A DNA stretch of 64,000 nucleotides from a virus (IMGVR_UViG_3300020579_000006:30865-94864), one strand, 5' to 3'; numbered from the stretch's first letter, positions 43,893 to 53,073 are shown. Made by a program: numbers and translations. The notes: generated by a model from the sequence alone, not told the origin.

Positions 43893-44045
43893 TTAAACAG
43901 TATTAGCTAGCCATCGAAGAGGCAGCCAAGTTAAAGGAATCCCCTTTATTATGGCCGTCGTCCCTCCGAAATATCCGTTTACCGGACAAACCGGATTATG
44001 CCTAACCCGGCTCCGAGTTCGAGTAAAACCGGCAAAGCGCCTCGT
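43893..44045 (-). CDS. possible 50-residue protein with ACG start
   Basis: The 225-base gap here has one long open frame. AGGAG lies five bases before ACG 44045-44043, and the frame reads TRRFAGFTRTRSRVRHNPVC followed by PVNGYFGGTT and ends WLANTV. No ATG, GTG or TTG is available; an in-frame TAG, the stop of the upstream gene, precedes it. The good ribosome site supports translation, but an open frame of this length could arise by chance, so confidence is low. The remaining 50 bases hold only the ribosome site of the next gene. Confidence 0.35.
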   Translation of the reverse strand, partial: TRRFAGFTRTRSRVRHNPVCPVNGYFGGTTAIIKGIPLTWLPLRWLANTV

Positions 44046-44066
44046 TACTTCTCCTACCTGAGAAGA

Positions 44067-44480
44067 CTACAAAATCCTCCGTTTATGTTTTCGTTCTAAA
44101 AAGTAAAGAGCATCCGGCCATGTCTCGAAGTGCCGAACGTCCGAAAGATTATGGAATATATTTTCTTTAGGGCCGACTACAACAATGGGTTTTCTGATGC
44201 CGAGTGCGTAGCCAAACTCAACGTGATGACCGCCCCGTAAAGTAGCCACAGTCGGGTCTACTGAGAAAAACACCATCAGGTTTGCCTGACTTAGTTCGAG
44301 TAAATTCCGGTAAGCGTATTCAGTAATTAGTTCTGGCGCTACTTCACTCATTTGAGTATTCGGAGCGTGGGGTTCTTCCATCCAAGTTGAGGTTACTTGT
44401 ATGCCTTTTCCTCGTAGTTCATCGGCTACTTTTTTCATCAGGTGTTTTTGTGAATATTGGTTAGCGATATAGATTTTCAA
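44067..44480 (-). CDS. nucleoside 2-deoxyribosyltransferase-like protein
   Basis: The 137-residue product opens MKIYIANQYSQKHLMKKVAD, has WMEEPHAPNTQ, an acid near MVFFSVDPT and GGHHVEFGYALGIRKPIVVVGPKENIFH. This matches the Nuc_deoxyrib_tr/YtoQ-type Rossmann-like fold that cleaves or transfers the base of deoxynucleosides or nucleotides. It lies in a row with nucleotidase, dNTP diphosphohydrolase-like and ribonucleotide reductase genes, so a role in the nucleotide pool is plausible. Substrate is unknown. Confidence 0.75.
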   Translation of the reverse strand: MKIYIANQYSQKHLMKKVADELRGKGIQVTSTWMEEPHAPNTQMSEVAPELITEYAYRNLLELSQANLMVFFSVDPTVATLRGGHHVEFGYALGIRKPIVVVGPKENIFHNLSDVRHFETWPDALYFLERKHKRRIL

Positions 44481-44489
44481 GTTAACCTC

Positions 44490-44630
44490 CTAGAATGTTA
44501 CTGAAGCGGTCAGTGTAGCGGCTGAACCCCAATATATTGCTCGTCGATAATCCTTAGCAAACAAATATCCTACACAAGCGCTAATACTAATTACTATACT
44601 CACACAAGATAGAAACCTTCCCCAATTCAT
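44490..44630 (-). CDS. small membrane protein
   Basis: A 46-residue open frame starts at ATG in a TAAAATG junction with the upstream stop and has AGAGGT before it. Residues 6-24 (FLSCVSIVISISACVGYLF) form one membrane segment, then KDYRR and a second weakly hydrophobic stretch. The next gene's ribosome site follows directly. Role unknown; lysis accessory is one possibility. Confidence 0.55.
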   Translation of the reverse strand: MNWGRFLSCVSIVISISACVGYLFAKDYRRAIYWGSAATLTASVTF

Positions 44631-44631
44631 T

Positions 44632-45225
44632 TTAACCTCTTTTCTTAATAATATCCGTAAAGTGGTCTACTGTGTAAACTCGCGGTTCGGTAGAAATTTG
44701 ATTCCAAGGGCGGTCGAGTAAATAGGCGCGGTGTCCGGAAACTGAATTACACTGAGTAACGGTTTCCTGCTTATCGTCTATGCTGAAATCTATTTCTAGT
44801 TTTTTCATTAACCCGGCTTTTTCAGATGGGTCTTTTACGATAATAGGAGTAGTTACTTCTTTATCGAAAGGATAAAGATTGTGGTCTACTAGCCAGTCGA
44901 GAGTTTGGTCGTAAGCAGTACCGCCCTCAGTATCTGGCCGTTGAGTCATAAAATAAACCGTTACTTCCGGGTTACTATGAATAAACCGGATAGCGGAATC
45001 CACGTTTGTTTTATACGCCGGTTCTCGACGCCAGAAGTTGGGAGTTTTCTTAATAACATCGAAAATCGGACCCCAGTCTTCTCGGGTCAACCCGTACATG
45101 GTATAATACCAGTCATTAGGTTGGGGGTCTGCCGGTACTTTATTAGGCCATTTTTCATTAATAATCGGTGCTACGTTAGCACCAAAATTCGCAAGTACCC
45201 CGTCAATATCGAAGCTTACTTTCAT
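44632..45225 (-). CDS. 5'(3')-deoxyribonucleotidase-like HAD phosphatase
   Basis: The 197-residue product has the HAD nucleophile motif FDIDGVLA (residues 5-12), the second motif in VYFMTQRP, a Lys near VKDPSEKAGLMKK and acid motif FSIDDK. This fits the NT5C family that removes phosphate from deoxynucleoside monophosphates. A dispersed motif (44733-44747) lies inside. It follows the dNTP diphosphohydrolase-like gene with a four-base overlap, suggesting consecutive steps. Confidence 0.8.
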   Translation of the reverse strand: MKVSFDIDGVLANFGANVAPIINEKWPNKVPADPQPNDWYYTMYGLTREDWGPIFDVIKKTPNFWRREPAYKTNVDSAIRFIHSNPEVTVYFMTQRPDTEGGTAYDQTLDWLVDHNLYPFDKEVTTPIIVKDPSEKAGLMKKLEIDFSIDDKQETVTQCNSVSGHRAYLLDRPWNQISTEPRVYTVDHFTDIIKKRG

Positions 45226-45698
45226 TTATTACTCCGTTCTGCTATTACTGAATTCAGATGGTTTAAAACTTGATTAAACTGTCCATTTTCCGGACGGTCG
45301 TCAACAAGGTTTCCGGTTTCTTGGGCGTCTAGTAAAATCGCACAACAAGCGATAGCGTGTCCTAAATGATGAACCCCGCTGTCTTGTGCTAGTTCTTCCT
45401 TTGAGTCGAACCACGCGCTCAAGTGTCTCATTGCAGCGTCTATATAAATACTCGCTATTACTTTTTTTGCCCGCCAGTTATAAGGGCCGTATTTATCTGC
45501 TCCATTCATCATAGCGTGAGCACCATGCAAAACAGCTACTAAAGGCAGCTTTGAAATAGAAACTTTCTTTGCTCCTAGTAAATCTTTAGGATTAGAAGTT
45601 TCTGCTTTAGAATATTGTCCTGGTTTTATTACCATAGTTTGGTCGGGGTCTAATTTAAGATTATGTACCATACTAGAATTTGGTAATAGATTAGACAT
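45222..45698 (-). CDS. dATP/dGTP diphosphohydrolase-like protein (PF18909/DUF5664 type)
   Basis: The 158-residue product shows SNPKDLLGAKKVSISKLPLV, GADKYGPYNWR, YIDAAMRHLSAWFDSKEE and HHLGHAIACCAILLDAQ, the characteristic pattern of phage dATP/dGTP diphosphohydrolases (formerly DUF5664). They trim dATP or dGTP and in some phages help replace adenine by 2-aminoadenine. No PurZ is visible in this window, so base replacement cannot be claimed. Confidence 0.82.
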   Translation of the reverse strand: MSNLLPNSSMVHNLKLDPDQTMVIKPGQYSKAETSNPKDLLGAKKVSISKLPLVAVLHGAHAMMNGADKYGPYNWRAKKVIASIYIDAAMRHLSAWFDSKEELAQDSGVHHLGHAIACCAILLDAQETGNLVDDRPENGQFNQVLNHLNSVIAERSNK

Positions 45699-46143
45699 GC
45701 TTTAAAACCTCCTTTGACTTTATAAGATACTTTATAGCTTTTTGTAGAAGTTTAATATCGTCTTTAAAATCTCCTAGTCCTTTATTACAGGAGATGCACA
45801 GTAACCCTCTTATACATTTTCCACATATTTTGCGACCCGAACAACAACTGTGGTCGTGGTCTATCTGCCAACCTCTAGAACCAGGGTCTGTGGTCTGACA
45901 TATTCGGCACTTCCCATCTTGAGATTTTAATAGTGCCTCCCTTTTCTCTATAGAAAGATTAAATCTTTGCCTTAAATGTTTTTCAATGGCGTGATTAGGA
46001 TGTTTTTCTAAATATATTTTATGTCGTAAATTATCACAAGTTTTACAATATAGGAATACTCCTAGTATACCGTTTTTATCTTTATAAAACTCGTCTAATG
46101 GTTTCTCTCTTCCGCACTTTTTACAAACTTTTGTTTGCGTCAA
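45691..46143 (-). CDS. endonuclease VII-like homing endonuclease
   Basis: The 150-residue product starts at TTG in a TTGA overlap with the recA stop. An N-terminal four-Cys ribbon ([13 protein letters not shown] and CKTC) precedes the core: [50 protein letters not shown]. An extra [11 protein letters not shown] insert lies within the catalytic loop. It is free-standing beside recA. Confidence 0.87.
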   Translation of the reverse strand: MTQTKVCKKCGREKPLDEFYKDKNGILGVFLYCKTCDNLRHKIYLEKHPNHAIEKHLRQRFNLSIEKREALLKSQDGKCRICQTTDPGSRGWQIDHDHSCCSGRKICGKCIRGLLCISCNKGLGDFKDDIKLLQKAIKYLIKSKEVLKHV

Positions 46144-47114
46144 ATAAAAATCTTCTTTCTGATAAGCGATTCTATTTCATCTCTTACTTTAATATTTTCT
46201 CGCAGCCAAGTTTTGGCATTCTCTGCTCCCTGGCCTATTCTCTCGCTACCGTAACTAAACCACGCACCACTTTTCTGAATTATTTCTTTTTCTACTCCTA
46301 AACTTAAAACGTCAGCTTCCTTGGAAATCCCCTCACCGTAAATTAAATCTACCTCTGCTTCCTTAAAAGGAGTAGACACTTTATTTTTAACCACTTTAAT
46401 GCGAGTTCTGGCTCCTATTACTTTATCTCCATCTTTGATTTGTTGAATTCTTCTAACGTCCAGTCTTAAACTTGCGTAGAACTTCAGAGCACGACCGCCA
46501 GTGGTGGTTTCGGGACTACCAAAAAGAACGCCTATTTTATCTCTCAACTGGTTAATAAAAATGATACAGGTGTTGGACTTAGCAACTACGGCAGTCAGTT
46601 TACGGAGAGCTTGACTCATCATTCGAGCCATTAAACCCATCTGAGGGTCGCCCATCTCTCCCTCTAGTTCTGCTTTAGGTACCAAGGCCGCGACGGAATC
46701 TATTACTATAATACTCACATCTCCGGAACGAACCAAAGCTTCGGCTATTTCTAAAGCCTGCTCGCCGTTGTCGGGCTGGCTCACAAAGAGATTATCAATA
46801 TCTACCCCTAGTTTTTGAGCATAAGAAGTATCTAAAGCGTGTTCCGCATCAATAAAAGCACACAAGCCGCCTTTTTTCTGAGATTCTGCTACTATATGTA
46901 GAGCTAAAGTAGTCTTGCCTCCAGACTCCGGGCCGTAAACTTCTATAACTCTACCCATAGGTACCCCACCCACGCCTATAGCTACGTCCAAAGCTAAAGA
47001 ACCGGTACTTACGGTTTCGGTATCAAAACTAGTTTTCTCCCCCAACTTAAATATAGCTCCGCTTCCATGCTGCTTTTTAATAGCTGTTACAGTTGCGTCT
47101 ATATTAGCTGCCAC
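46140..47114 (-). CDS. recA: RecA recombinase
   Basis: The 324-residue product forms ATP-dependent filaments on single-stranded DNA for strand exchange. Walker [10 protein letters not shown] is at residues 61-69, Walker B is [10 protein letters not shown], and the L1/L2 regions are [15 protein letters not shown] and [20 protein letters not shown]. It begins at GTG. The acidic tail of bacterial RecA is missing; the protein ends RKKIFI next to the inserted endonuclease gene. It follows the reductase gene with an 11-base overlap. Confidence 0.93.
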   Translation of the reverse strand: MAANIDATVTAIKKQHGSGAIFKLGEKTSFDTETVSTGSLALDVAIGVGGVPMGRVIEVYGPESGGKTTLALHIVAESQKKGGLCAFIDAEHALDTSYAQKLGVDIDNLFVSQPDNGEQALEIAEALVRSGDVSIIVIDSVAALVPKAELEGEMGDPQMGLMARMMSQALRKLTAVVAKSNTCIIFINQLRDKIGVLFGSPETTTGGRALKFYASLRLDVRRIQQIKDGDKVIGARTRIKVVKNKVSTPFKEAEVDLIYGEGISKEADVLSLGVEKEIIQKSGAWFSYGSERIGQGAENAKTWLRENIKVRDEIESLIRKKIFI

Positions 47115-48747
47115 AACTTTCCCCTTTCGTTATACTACACACATCCGAGTTTTCTATAAATATCTCGCCGGTGTGTTTTATCGCAGTCGAGTATTTCACG
47201 GCAGTCAGTGGTTGGCCGTTTCGACTACCGTCCGGATACACCGTCAATCCTCTTAGATGCGGAAGATAGCCAATTAGCATCTTTCCAAATTTCTGCACCT
47301 GAGAATCGTTGTTAAGTTCAGTACCCCATGCAGGCAAGTTGATAGTGGATGAAATCGAATGGTCTACGTATATTTGCATCCATACGTTGAATAAAACTCG
47401 ACGTTCCACGTCTTCGGCCAGGGTGTAGGCATCTTCAATCGAGTCTGCGTCAACTCCGCTATCGATTAATCTTTTTGCTGTGGGGTCTATTACATATTGG
47501 TAATTCCAAATATTACCCTTTAGATATCTACGCTTGTAAGCTACACAAAACAAAGGCTCTACACCGGTAGACGTTTCTCCTAAAATCCCGATAGTTCCTA
47601 CTGGCGCTATCGCCCTAGTTTTGACCGGCGTACTTAAGTCCCACTTTTTGGCCCAAACTTTAGCAAACTCTCCACTACGTTGATAAATCTCTAAATACTT
47701 AGCTAGGTCGTCGTCAGGTCCGTACTGTTTGCCATGAGTAAGCAACCATTCGTGAAGACCCATCAAGCCGAGTCCTAGTCTCCGGTTTTTTCCTCTGACG
47801 AGGTCAACTTTGGAGAAGGGTACATCCGAGTAAATTGTTCCCGCCAAGAGGAAGGCAGTAGCCAATTCCACGACTTCCGCCATTTCCTGCGTGCTATTGA
47901 TTCTAGCGAGATTAATGGAACCAAGATTGCACACGTCTGAATCATCTTCGGAAGTAATCTCGGTACAAGCGTTACGTAAAGTCTCTCTGGAGTTCTTTCC
48001 AGTATCAATAGAGAATCCGGGCTCTCCAGTCTTAAGCATTTGTCGAACGGTAGTCCAGTAAACGGACTGCGCTTGCGAGTGATGGGTATGTTTTTCGTCA
48101 TGATACGCTTTAAAAAAATCGTCATCTAGTTGTACTGAAATATTAGTGCCGTCCATATTAGCTGGAAAATTAAAATCTTTAGATTTCATTTCCCGGACTT
48201 CTGGTATCCAGTTTTTGAGGGTTATAAATTTATTAATATCTTGATGCAGCCAGTTTAAACCCGCCCAAATAGCCGAGCGCCTACTACCACCCTGCATAAT
48301 TCCACGACCGCACTCATTCACCATCCCCGCCAGGGCCAACGGACCTGTAGCAAATCCTCCGGTTTTTCGTATGGGTTTTCCTTCAGGTCTAATCTGACTA
48401 TAGTCTATTCCAATACCTCCGCCAGTCATTAGAGCTAAAGCAGATTTTTGAAGTAACTCTGCCCACCCCTCCCTGCTATCTTCCGCCCGAAACAAAAAAC
48501 AATTATTGACCTGATGATAAGGGCGACCAGTAGCGTAGAGATAGCGACCCCCAGGAATAAACTTGCGCTGTAAAATAATTCCGCGAATATCCTCAACCAA
48601 ATCATTAGATGCTCCGACTGCTTTCATCACATTCTTACTGACTCGATAAGCTATGTTCTCCCAGGTTTCTAAATTTTCGTCTTTCTTAGTATGACTATAT
48701 TTCTGAAACATTACCGTTTCAGCAAACTTACTCATCTCAACCGTCAT
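47104..48747 (-). CDS. class II-like ribonucleotide reductase
   Basis: The 547-residue enzyme reduces ribonucleotides to deoxyribonucleotides. Active-site Cys83 in NNC, the NACTEI motif (259-264, radical Cys and Glu), Cys273 in [14 protein letters not shown], and the C-terminal redox tail GESCGS are present. Small size, no ATP cone and no adjacent small subunit point to an adenosylcobalamin-dependent class II enzyme. It overlaps thyX upstream as TAATG, linking it to dTMP synthesis. Confidence 0.88.
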   Translation of the reverse strand: MTVEMSKFAETVMFQKYSHTKKDENLETWENIAYRVSKNVMKAVGASNDLVEDIRGIILQRKFIPGGRYLYATGRPYHQVNNCFLFRAEDSREGWAELLQKSALALMTGGGIGIDYSQIRPEGKPIRKTGGFATGPLALAGMVNECGRGIMQGGSRRSAIWAGLNWLHQDINKFITLKNWIPEVREMKSKDFNFPANMDGTNISVQLDDDFFKAYHDEKHTHHSQAQSVYWTTVRQMLKTGEPGFSIDTGKNSRETLRNACTEITSEDDSDVCNLGSINLARINSTQEMAEVVELATAFLLAGTIYSDVPFSKVDLVRGKNRRLGLGLMGLHEWLLTHGKQYGPDDDLAKYLEIYQRSGEFAKVWAKKWDLSTPVKTRAIAPVGTIGILGETSTGVEPLFCVAYKRRYLKGNIWNYQYVIDPTAKRLIDSGVDADSIEDAYTLAEDVERRVLFNVWMQIYVDHSISSTINLPAWGTELNNDSQVQKFGKMLIGYLPHLRGLTVYPDGSRNGQPLTAVKYSTAIKHTGEIFIENSDVCSITKGESCGS

Positions 48748-49430
48748 TATCTCGCCTTTTTAAGATTATCTATTTGTCGCGCATTTGGTTCTATGTCTTC
48801 ATAGAGGATTGGTACGAGTTTTTTAAACCGTTCTAACAGCGGGTTCATTACTTCTCGCATATCCGGGTGTGATTCCTTGGTAGTACGCATTAAAAACAGG
48901 TGCCGCCAGTTTCTAAGATTGCCGGTCATAGCGATGGTGCTTGCCAAAGCGTTCGGTAATACAGACCTAGCTTCTTGGGGTCTAGCTCCAAGTTTCAGCA
49001 ACTCGAAGTATTCTTTTTCACAATTTATTAAAGCTTGTTCCCAGTTCCAAAGTCCGTTTTCCGGAAGATTTACCGGTTTAATAAACTCTAGTTCTTCTCC
49101 TTTTTTAGCGTAGTTCACGAAGCGGGTTGACTCCTGTGTAAAGGAAAACAACCTGTGCCTGACTAACTCATGGGTTAGGCCCCGGTCAACCCGAAATAAA
49201 ACCGTAACACTAGAATGTTCTACTACCGACCAATCACCATGCTGTATCACGACCGCCGGAATGAACTTCTTCCACGAATCTGGAGTCATCCAATCCTCTG
49301 ACCGGTGTGAAATACGGGCTTGCGCTTCTATGTGTTGGAGAAGTTTAACCCCATCATCGTACTTAAAATCTTTCCAGGGAGAAACCGGTGGTGGCAGAAT
49401 AACAGTAGCACTAGGTTGGATTATTTTCAT
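48747..49430 (-). CDS. thyX: flavin-dependent thymidylate synthase
   Basis: The 227-residue product makes dTMP from dUMP with FAD and methylene-tetrahydrofolate. The signature RHRLFSFTQESTR at residues 91-103 and the later RPQEARSVLPNAL and GNLRNWRHLFLMR motifs are diagnostic. It begins at ATG in TAAATG after the phosphoesterase stop and overlaps the reductase start. A motif copy (49052-49066) lies inside. Confidence 0.94.
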   Translation of the reverse strand: MKIIQPSATVILPPPVSPWKDFKYDDGVKLLQHIEAQARISHRSEDWMTPDSWKKFIPAVVIQHGDWSVVEHSSVTVLFRVDRGLTHELVRHRLFSFTQESTRFVNYAKKGEELEFIKPVNLPENGLWNWEQALINCEKEYFELLKLGARPQEARSVLPNALASTIAMTGNLRNWRHLFLMRTTKESHPDMREVMNPLLERFKKLVPILYEDIEPNARQIDNLKKAR

Positions 49431-50738
49431 TTACACGCTTGCCGGTTTATTTGAAGCTTTTTCGATTAAAGCGTCATCATCTGTGTATATCACTATCCCA
49501 ATTAATCCTTGTTCTTTATCCCAAACAAAAGCTTCGGAACTTCGAAGATTACCTACATATCCATTTTCTGAATGCCAAGCATCTGGCGGACAGAGGGCGG
49601 AAAGAATTCTCACTCTAACTCCATGTTTCTCGTCCACCTTTAAAGTATGAATATGACCGGTATGAATTTCATGAAATTTCGTCGCTCCAAATAACTCTCT
49701 AGCTTCGGTAGCCATTAACATCGGCAAATCTTTTAGTTTACCTTTGTCTCCGTGGGCATAGCCAATTAACGTTTGTCCGAACTGATGATATTTACGAGAA
49801 CACGGTCTATTATCCACGGTAACATCTTCGTGTTTTGAGAAGTAAAGTTCTAGCGAATCTCCTAAATGCCATGTAGCATTGTGGTCATGATTTCCCGGTA
49901 CTACTATCACTCTGACTTTTCCTGCTAGAGGACGCAGTTTTTCTATAGCTTGTACCATTAGAGTTCGTACCGTAACGTAAGTTTTCTCATGTCTTACGTC
50001 GCTTTCAACTTGAGTACCGGAGGTGGTTCTGCCTTGAGTATCATCTGCGTTAAATAAATCGTTTCCTACTACAAACCATATTTCTTCATAAGAAGAAAAC
50101 GGGGCACGAGAAAGAATAGTATCTAGTGCCCGGTGAAAAACTTGAGTGGCTATTTTAACGTCGTAATTAGCTTGTCCGGTTTCCAATCCCCACGCTAACT
50201 TTCCAAAATGATGGTCGGTCAGGTTAATTTCCAACATAACTGGTTGAGTTTTAGGTTTTTTGAATGTGTTTTTCGGCGCAGAAATTCCTGTTTTAGATAG
50301 TTCTTTTAAGTCTTGAATTTCTTTTAACGCGAATACAATAGCCTTTTTACGACGAAGAAAAGCTTTAACCTGATATAAAGGCTCAATAATAGGTTCCGCA
50401 TCGAATCGCACCCATGCTGGAATTCGTCTTCCATCTTCGGTTTCCATATATTCCGTGGTAGCAGGGGGTTTCATTCCCACTTCCCACTTATTTACAACAA
50501 AACGTTCGACTTCCCAAACAGTTAAATCGACCTTACAAAACTCTAAAAGTTGCTCCAAAGTATGTATTCGAGTTTTAGGAAGAGTAATTGTCCAAGTATC
50601 TTGTGTAATTTCATTTTTTTCAGTTAAAACCGGTTGTTCAGTTTGCGGATTTTTATTGCACCCGCACGTCTTTTGGTCTGACCGGTATTCCTTAGTTTCC
50701 CCACAACCCGGACACTTACGTTTTACTGGTTTTGCCAT
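49431..50738 (-). CDS. calcineurin-like metallophosphoesterase with zinc ribbon
   Basis: The 435-residue product starts with a four-Cys ribbon (CPGCGETKEY, CGC). The phosphoesterase motifs follow: NLTDHHFG, WFVVGNDLFN, VVPGNHDHN, GYAHGDKG and HTGHIH, all metal or active-site blocks in the expected order. It may act on DNA ends, like Mre11/SbcD relatives, or on nucleotides. A motif copy lies at 50173-50187. It sits between a membrane coiled-coil gene and thyX. Confidence 0.85.
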   Translation of the reverse strand: MAKPVKRKCPGCGETKEYRSDQKTCGCNKNPQTEQPVLTEKNEITQDTWTITLPKTRIHTLEQLLEFCKVDLTVWEVERFVVNKWEVGMKPPATTEYMETEDGRRIPAWVRFDAEPIIEPLYQVKAFLRRKKAIVFALKEIQDLKELSKTGISAPKNTFKKPKTQPVMLEINLTDHHFGKLAWGLETGQANYDVKIATQVFHRALDTILSRAPFSSYEEIWFVVGNDLFNADDTQGRTTSGTQVESDVRHEKTYVTVRTLMVQAIEKLRPLAGKVRVIVVPGNHDHNATWHLGDSLELYFSKHEDVTVDNRPCSRKYHQFGQTLIGYAHGDKGKLKDLPMLMATEARELFGATKFHEIHTGHIHTLKVDEKHGVRVRILSALCPPDAWHSENGYVGNLRSSEAFVWDKEQGLIGIVIYTDDDALIEKASNKPASV

Positions 50739-51466
50739 TAAAATCTCCCCGTCACTATCGCTTTAGTTACTAACCCTAAACCATAGAAGAATAAGTCCCA
50801 CTTACGGTGTTTTTTCTTTTCTACGTCTACTGCGGTTTTTATATCGAGTTTACAGGCTTTATCTTTATCCACTATTTGCTGGTTCAACCCGGTTACTTGT
50901 TTGGTCAAATCTACGTTTGTATCAGTCAGTTCTACGGTTTGCTTAACCCGGTCTTGTACTATTTCATTCAAACTATTTACATTAAGCTGTAGCGGTTCTA
51001 CCATTTCAAGTTTCTGCGCCACGACCACAGCTTCTGGCCGGTCAAGTAAATAGGTGTTATCAGTTTTTGCCAGAACAGTTCCGCCAGGAGCTAGCGTAAC
51101 AATCCGAGTCGCTAACTGGTCTCCCGATAAACCCGCGTCAACTTTCTGCTGCGTACTGGTTGTGGTGTTTCGTGCTTGTATGGAGTTTTGTAACGCTTGA
51201 ATCTGCGGCAGAATCTGGTCGAGCAACTGCTTGTAGTTAGCGGCGTCTGTGGCGGATTGTGCAGCAAGTTGTTGATTCGAAACGACTTGTTGTTGCAAAA
51301 CCGCATCGGCTTTATCGCTTTTTGCTTTATCCCGGTCTGAGAGGTAGTTTATAACTTTATAATGACCGATTAGTAAAGCCCCGAATACTACTACAAACAA
51401 TAAAAATCTTTCGTGGGCTTTAAACCAAGTAATTTCGGGTTGGATTATTTGTTCAAAAATATTCAT
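50738..51466 (-). CDS. membrane-anchored coiled-coil protein
   Basis: The 242-residue product has one N-terminal membrane helix (FLLFVVVFGALLIGHYKV, residues 21-38), a long Gln/Ala/Asp-rich coiled coil to about residue 110, a beta-like middle, a second coiled coil, and a hydrophobic C-terminus (LFFYGLGLVTKAIV). Anchored coiled coils of this type resemble inner-membrane spanins or virion membrane proteins. No lipoprotein partner is seen nearby. Confidence 0.62.
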   Translation of the reverse strand: MNIFEQIIQPEITWFKAHERFLLFVVVFGALLIGHYKVINYLSDRDKAKSDKADAVLQQQVVSNQQLAAQSATDAANYKQLLDQILPQIQALQNSIQARNTTTSTQQKVDAGLSGDQLATRIVTLAPGGTVLAKTDNTYLLDRPEAVVVAQKLEMVEPLQLNVNSLNEIVQDRVKQTVELTDTNVDLTKQVTGLNQQIVDKDKACKLDIKTAVDVEKKKHRKWDLFFYGLGLVTKAIVTGRF

Positions 51467-51472
51467 ACTTTC

Positions 51473-51652
51473 CTACTTTGCCGGATTCAGGTCGTGGACA
51501 GCGCCTTCTAGTTCTGCGAGTTTTCTTAAAGCTTTATCGCTAAGATTCACATAACCTGCTTTTATTATTAATACAAACTGGTTAGGAGTGATATTTTTAC
51601 CATTGACCCAGTCCAAAAGCGCTGAATCTTCGGGTGCTAGTTCGTCGTTCAC
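51473..51652 (-). CDS. small hypothetical protein starting inside the motif
   Basis: A 59-residue frame from GTG 51652 in GTCCGGAAAGTGAAC, preceded by GAGGAG. GTGA overlaps the upstream nuclease's stop. The product has PEDSALLDWVNGKNITPNQF and a helical C-terminus (DKALRKLAELEGAV). It may carry a small helix-turn-helix, but evidence is weak. Confidence 0.6.
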   Translation of the reverse strand: MNDELAPEDSALLDWVNGKNITPNQFVLIIKAGYVNLSDKALRKLAELEGAVHDLNPAK

Positions 51653-51662
51653 TTTCCGGACT
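51648..51662. repeat. dispersed TCCGG motif at a stop/start junction
   Basis: On the - strand GTCCGGAAAGTGAAC contains the TGA stop of the nuclease and the GTG start of the next gene. Confidence 0.75.
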
Positions 51663-52089
51663 CCTCAAACTCGTCTAGATAATTAGCCAAATTCCTTAAC
51701 CTGACCGCCGGTTTTAGCGGTGCTTTGCTATCTTCAAGTAAAGCCAGCGCCTTATTGCATCTTAAACACAAAATCCCTCTAATTGACTGTCGTCTAAACA
51801 TTCTTTTTGACTCTTCTATAAAAACCTTCTTATTGTGTACATTAAAAGTTTCTTTTTCACCGCTTAATTTTACAACTATAATATTCCAGATGTTACCAAG
51901 TTTTCGAGACTTAATTTGAATGCGGTCAAAGCGGTGGTCGTGGTCTAGACTAAGCCGGGTCTTACCAGGGGGACGCGCGCATCCTTTGCAGACACCCCCC
52001 TGCCGCGCTAGTAACTCGTTGTATTCGGCCAGAGTAATGCCGAAGTTTTTTTGATAGTACTTATCGGCGGCTTTTTCTTTGTCGGTCAT
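51649..52089 (-). CDS. endonuclease VII-like homing endonuclease
   Basis: I start at ATG 52089, giving MTDKEKAADKYYQKNFGITL; a longer frame upstream would run through the neighbouring gene. The 146-residue product has LARQGGVCKGC, RLSLDHDHRFD, then a 35-residue insertion, RGILCLRCNKALALL. The insertion between the DHD and the second Cys pair is longer than in the siblings. It ends by overlapping the next GTG. Confidence 0.82.
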   Translation of the reverse strand: MTDKEKAADKYYQKNFGITLAEYNELLARQGGVCKGCARPPGKTRLSLDHDHRFDRIQIKSRKLGNIWNIIVVKLSGEKETFNVHNKKVFIEESKRMFRRQSIRGILCLRCNKALALLEDSKAPLKPAVRLRNLANYLDEFEESGK

Positions 52090-52090
52090 A

Positions 52091-52591
52091 TTAAAAGTCG
52101 GACGAACTTGAACTACTGCTATCTGAAAAATTACTGGTGTCGCAACTCGAACTAGAATCGTAAGAACTCGAAGACGAATAATCACTAGATGAACTAGAAT
52201 CGTAACAAGAGCTAGTATCTAGTGGAGGTGTATCCGGAAGTTGAGATTCGTTGTGGTAGTCTGGTAAGGAATCATTATTACAACTTGCCAATTCGGCCCC
52301 TATGATTCCTCCGGTTACTCCTCCAATCGCGGCCCCGATAAGTTCACTTTCCGGACAACCTCCACTCAGGGCGTCAGCCACTAAAAACCCTGTCAGAGCG
52401 TCGTTGCTATTATCCCTCACAACTACGGTTTCACGAGTAGTTTCATGATACGTATTAATAGGTCTGTTATAGGTTTGAACAGGAATTCCGCTTAATCCCG
52501 AAGTTGTTTGAGCCATTATTCTGGCTGTCTGACTTTTGGAAACCGGTTTCTCAGATTCTTCTTTCTTATTTTTCTTCTTAAATGGCCACAT
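52091..52591 (-). CDS. glycine-zipper protein with Ser/Asp-rich tail
   Basis: The 166-residue product has a basic N-terminus (MWPFKKKNKKEE), a glycine-zipper segment (GAAIGGVTGGIIGAELASC, residues about 87-105) and a 45-residue tail almost only of Ser, Asp, Tyr and Cys. The zipper suggests membrane insertion. The tail's tandem Ser/Asp/Tyr codons suggest recent repeat expansion. Motif copy 52342-52356 lies inside. Function unknown. Confidence 0.6.
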   Translation of the reverse strand: MWPFKKKNKKEESEKPVSKSQTARIMAQTTSGLSGIPVQTYNRPINTYHETTRETVVVRDNSNDALTGFLVADALSGGCPESELIGAAIGGVTGGIIGAELASCNNDSLPDYHNESQLPDTPPLDTSSCYDSSSSSDYSSSSSYDSSSSCDTSNFSDSSSSSSSDF

Positions 52592-52598
52592 AGCTCTC

Positions 52599-52862
52599 CT
52601 AATTTACCAACGGTTTGCCACTATTTATTAACTTCTTAATTTCATCTTGTAGAAAATACACGATTGCTTTACCGAGATTTTGACATTGGTCGTCAGTCAA
52701 GGTAGCGATTACGGGTTTTTCGAGCAGAGCTTTCTTAAGAAAATCTAACTCCATTGCAAGTTGAGCTTTCTCAAGTGCGAGTTTTTGATACATCTGAAAT
52801 AACTCGTTATATCTTTGGTGCTCTACTTCGAAGGGGGTTCTGTTATCGGGTTCGAGGCTCAA
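52599..52862 (-). CDS. coiled-coil hypothetical protein
   Basis: The 87-residue product starts at TTG with AAGGAG five bases upstream, overlapping the upstream gene by 20 bases. It has a helical N-terminal half (QMYQKLALEKAQLAMELDFL) and ends KLINSGKPLVN. No family recognised. Confidence 0.55.
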   Translation of the reverse strand: MSLEPDNRTPFEVEHQRYNELFQMYQKLALEKAQLAMELDFLKKALLEKPVIATLTDDQCQNLGKAIVYFLQDEIKKLINSGKPLVN

Positions 52863-53073
52863 CTTCTGCTCCTTGTTCTAAGAGTGCGGACACCGGAATC
52901 GTCATCTTTCCGTCTGAATAACTCGCGTTACTTCTGTATAAAAGAGGTATCAAATCGCTCGAAGCTTTCAGATGTAACCAAATATAAGCGAGATTATAGC
53001 CATCCAATGCTATGGCTGAACCGTCCGTAAAATGAACATATAGACTATCCGGGATTTTGCTCTCTAGGTCCAT
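52843..53073 (-). CDS. hypothetical protein
   Basis: A 76-residue product from ATG with beta-rich N-terminus (SLYVHFTDGSAIALDGYNLA) and SDGKMTIPVSALLEQG. It overlaps both neighbours slightly. Nothing identifies it. Confidence 0.55.
   Translation of the reverse strand: MDLESKIPDSLYVHFTDGSAIALDGYNLAYIWLHLKASSDLIPLLYRSNASYSDGKMTIPVSALLEQGAEVEPRTR

Noticed and set aside
43842-44066. tRNA in the gap
   Set aside because: A TTCGAGT string is present but no acceptor or anticodon stem can be paired around it.
45222-45698. Claim of a 2-aminoadenine (Z) genome
   Set aside because: Only the diphosphohydrolase-like gene is visible; PurZ is absent from the window.
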